NCBI GenBank assembly: GCA_026709265.1
Contig: JAPOTI010000141.1
Coordinates: 1 to 35,027, forward strand
Length of the DNA: 35,027 nucleotides
Direction of reading: 5' to 3'
Source: Paracoccaceae bacterium
GTDB lineage: Bacteria > Pseudomonadota > Alphaproteobacteria > Rhodobacterales > Rhodobacteraceae
In this document: positions 34,228-35,027 of the stretch, piece by piece
Numbering within the stretch: position 1 is the first letter of the stretch
Layout of the letters: every line of letters begins with the position of its first letter
The notes under the pieces: generated by a model
Databases searched by the model: none
Told to the model about the DNA's origin: nothing
What the model saw: only the letters and a program-made list of their open reading frames with translations
Made by a program: the position numbers and the translations under genes

Positions 34228-34563
34228 TCAACTCGGCCTGATCGAACATGCGGCCGGATTGGATCTGCCGAGCACAGCAATCGTCTTTCCACCCTTCTTG
34301 ATGGCCGTTTGATAGGCCACAGTATCTATACCTTCTGCAAGTCCGCTCACGACTGTAACGCCGTGCTTGACAAGAGCCGTGGTCAATGACCGGGCACGCG
34401 CGATACCGTCGCGGGTTGCTTGACGCGACCCGACAATGGCGACACGCCGCCCTTCGGTCAGCAACATTATGTCACCTTCAGTGAAAAGCTGATCTGGAGC
34501 ATTCTTTTCTTCGAATTCCGTGAGTTGCCCCAATAGGTCACAGGTTCTGTAAGCCATTCCCAT
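34228..34563 (-). pseudogene. Truncated DprA/Smf-like protein (5' part only)
   Basis: The 111-residue frame begins MGMAYRTCDLLGQLTEFEEK and carries the DprA Rossmann-fold opening VAIVGSRQATRDGIARARSL, GVTVVSGLAEGIDTVAYQTA and GGKTIAVLG. DprA proteins load RecA on incoming single-stranded DNA; this branch has relatives on mobile elements. The fold should continue for more than 100 further residues, with a second nucleotide block and RNR motif. Here it stops ten residues after AVLG in unrelated sequence, next to a repeat copy, so it is truncated. The start has a GAGGGCGAG-like ribosome site. Confidence 0.7.
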
Positions 34564-34577
34564 TAGTTATCTCGCCC

Positions 34578-34685
34578 TCACCCTTTCAAGCTGCTGTCCT
34601 TCATCAGCACAAAATCCCCACAGCCATAGGATCTTTGTGGGGGTTTACCCACTTTACGATGCCTGTTTGTCTTGAGCCAGTTCAT
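34578..34685 (-). CDS. Small ORF of 35 codons upstream of the DprA-like gene
   Basis: MNWLKTNRHRKVGKPPQRSY continues GCGDFVLMKDSSLKG and stops 14 bases before the DprA-like ATG, as an operon partner would. A longer open frame extends to 34928 through the repeat, but the composition there is poor. I do not recognise the peptide. A hairpin overlaps it (34613-34645). Confidence 0.25.
   Translation of the reverse strand: MNWLKTNRHRKVGKPPQRSYGCGDFVLMKDSSLKG
34613..34645 (-). other. Hairpin upstream of the DprA-like gene
   Basis: AATCCCCACA and TGTGGGGGTT form a ten-base stem with one wobble pair and a 13-base loop. On the minus strand it is followed by ATTTTG, giving a weak terminator or attenuator look ahead of the DprA-like start at 34563. 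Confidence 0.35.
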
Positions 34686-34703
34686 GAAGTTTCTGCCGCG
34701 GCC

Positions 34704-34933
34704 GTCATTTGTCACAAATAACTTCAGTGGAGGTTGGCCTGTGCGGCCAGTTCCCTGTCGATAGCGGTTTGCAATCATCGGTTTCAGCCCACATTCGTTG
34801 CGACTCTCCGGGTGCGGGTGCGGTCTGGGAAACGCTCGTTTTCCCAGATGGGGGTGACACCTCTGGCCCCGCGACGAAAAACAAGGGTTTAAGGGGCTGG
34901 AAACTCCATCTGGGCGCATTTGTGACAAATGAC
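34704..34933. repeat. 230-bp segment bounded by a perfect 16-bp inverted repeat
   Basis: GTCATTTGTCACAAAT at 34704-34719 is repeated as its exact reverse complement at 34918-34933. The core ATTTGTSACAAAT is itself nearly palindromic. The enclosed bases hold no convincing gene but contain a strong hairpin. The layout resembles a small non-autonomous element (MITE), though target-site duplications are not evident. Confidence 0.55.
34824..34848. other. Hairpin inside the inverted-repeat segment
   Basis: TCTGGGAAA and TTTCCCAGA form a perfect nine-base stem with a seven-base loop (CGCTCGT). There is no T run after it on either strand, so it does not look like a simple terminator. Confidence 0.5.
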
Positions 34934-35027
34934 ATCTGTTGCGGTGTTATGTCAGGAATCTTCTAATCAACCTAAGGCCCGTTGACAATTATCGTGCGGC
35001 CACCACGCCGGCCATCAGGTAAATCCC

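Noticed and set aside
34228-34300. Plus-strand peptide DIERNIANQLGLIEHAAG opposite the DprA end
   Set aside because: It looks protein-like but has no start, no extended frame and no recognised family.
34982-34994. TTGACAATTATCG near the right edge as a -35 element
   Set aside because: No matching -10 element or gene is visible before the window ends.

Overview
The window looks like a chromosomal segment of an alphaproteobacterium. The evidence is gene order and protein type: tatABC, DUF815 ATPase, serS-surE-pcm-nlpD, yajC-secD-secF, a LysM/Ig-like protein, and CoA-transferase/NMT1-type transport genes. GC content appears moderate and several genes use TTG or GTG starts. I cannot assign an order or genus from the sequence alone. 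I see no tRNA, rRNA or CRISPR array.

Region 1 (1-12034) is housekeeping protein export and envelope biology. A decayed IS256-type transposase end is followed by tatA-tatB-tatC and a DUF815 AAA+ ATPase in one overlapping + strand operon. A minus-strand block follows: an SDR oxidoreductase, a LysM/LytM lipoprotein (NlpD-like), pcm, surE and serS. The + strand then resumes with yajC-secD-secF and a TauE/SafE permease. Compared with the usual alphaproteobacterial arrangement, the serS-surE-pcm-nlpD block appears inverted.

Region 2 (12035-18262) holds an N-terminally short RNase R, a Fe/Mn superoxide dismutase with a probable terminator, a RarD-like EamA permease whose 3' end overlaps a convergent LOG-family gene, and a large membrane-anchored LysM protein.

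Region 3 (18263-27344) is accessory metabolism. It starts with a two-gene DUF4258-like/DUF2283 module that resembles a toxin-antitoxin pair. Eight tightly packed minus-strand genes follow, read from a divergent LysR regulator: a Tat-exported NMT1/THI5-like binding protein, ABC ATPase, ABC permease, FAD-dependent oxidoreductase, family III CoA-transferase, enoyl-CoA hydratase, 7Fe-type ferredoxin and a dCMP-deaminase-type zinc deaminase. Together they look like an uptake-plus-CoA-dependent degradation pathway with unknown substrate. This is the best candidate for an undescribed system here.

Region 4 (27345-29363) is a decay zone: a frameshifted IS5-family transposase, a DUF2971 fragment, and a VRR-NUC-like nuclease reading frame split by an in-frame amber codon.

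Region 5 (29364-35027) has an RND efflux permease with extra membrane helices and its periplasmic adaptor. Beyond them lie a truncated DprA-like gene and a repeat-rich right edge. There, a perfect 16-bp inverted repeat flanks about 200 bp containing a hairpin, and related repeat copies occur near 395 and 34140.
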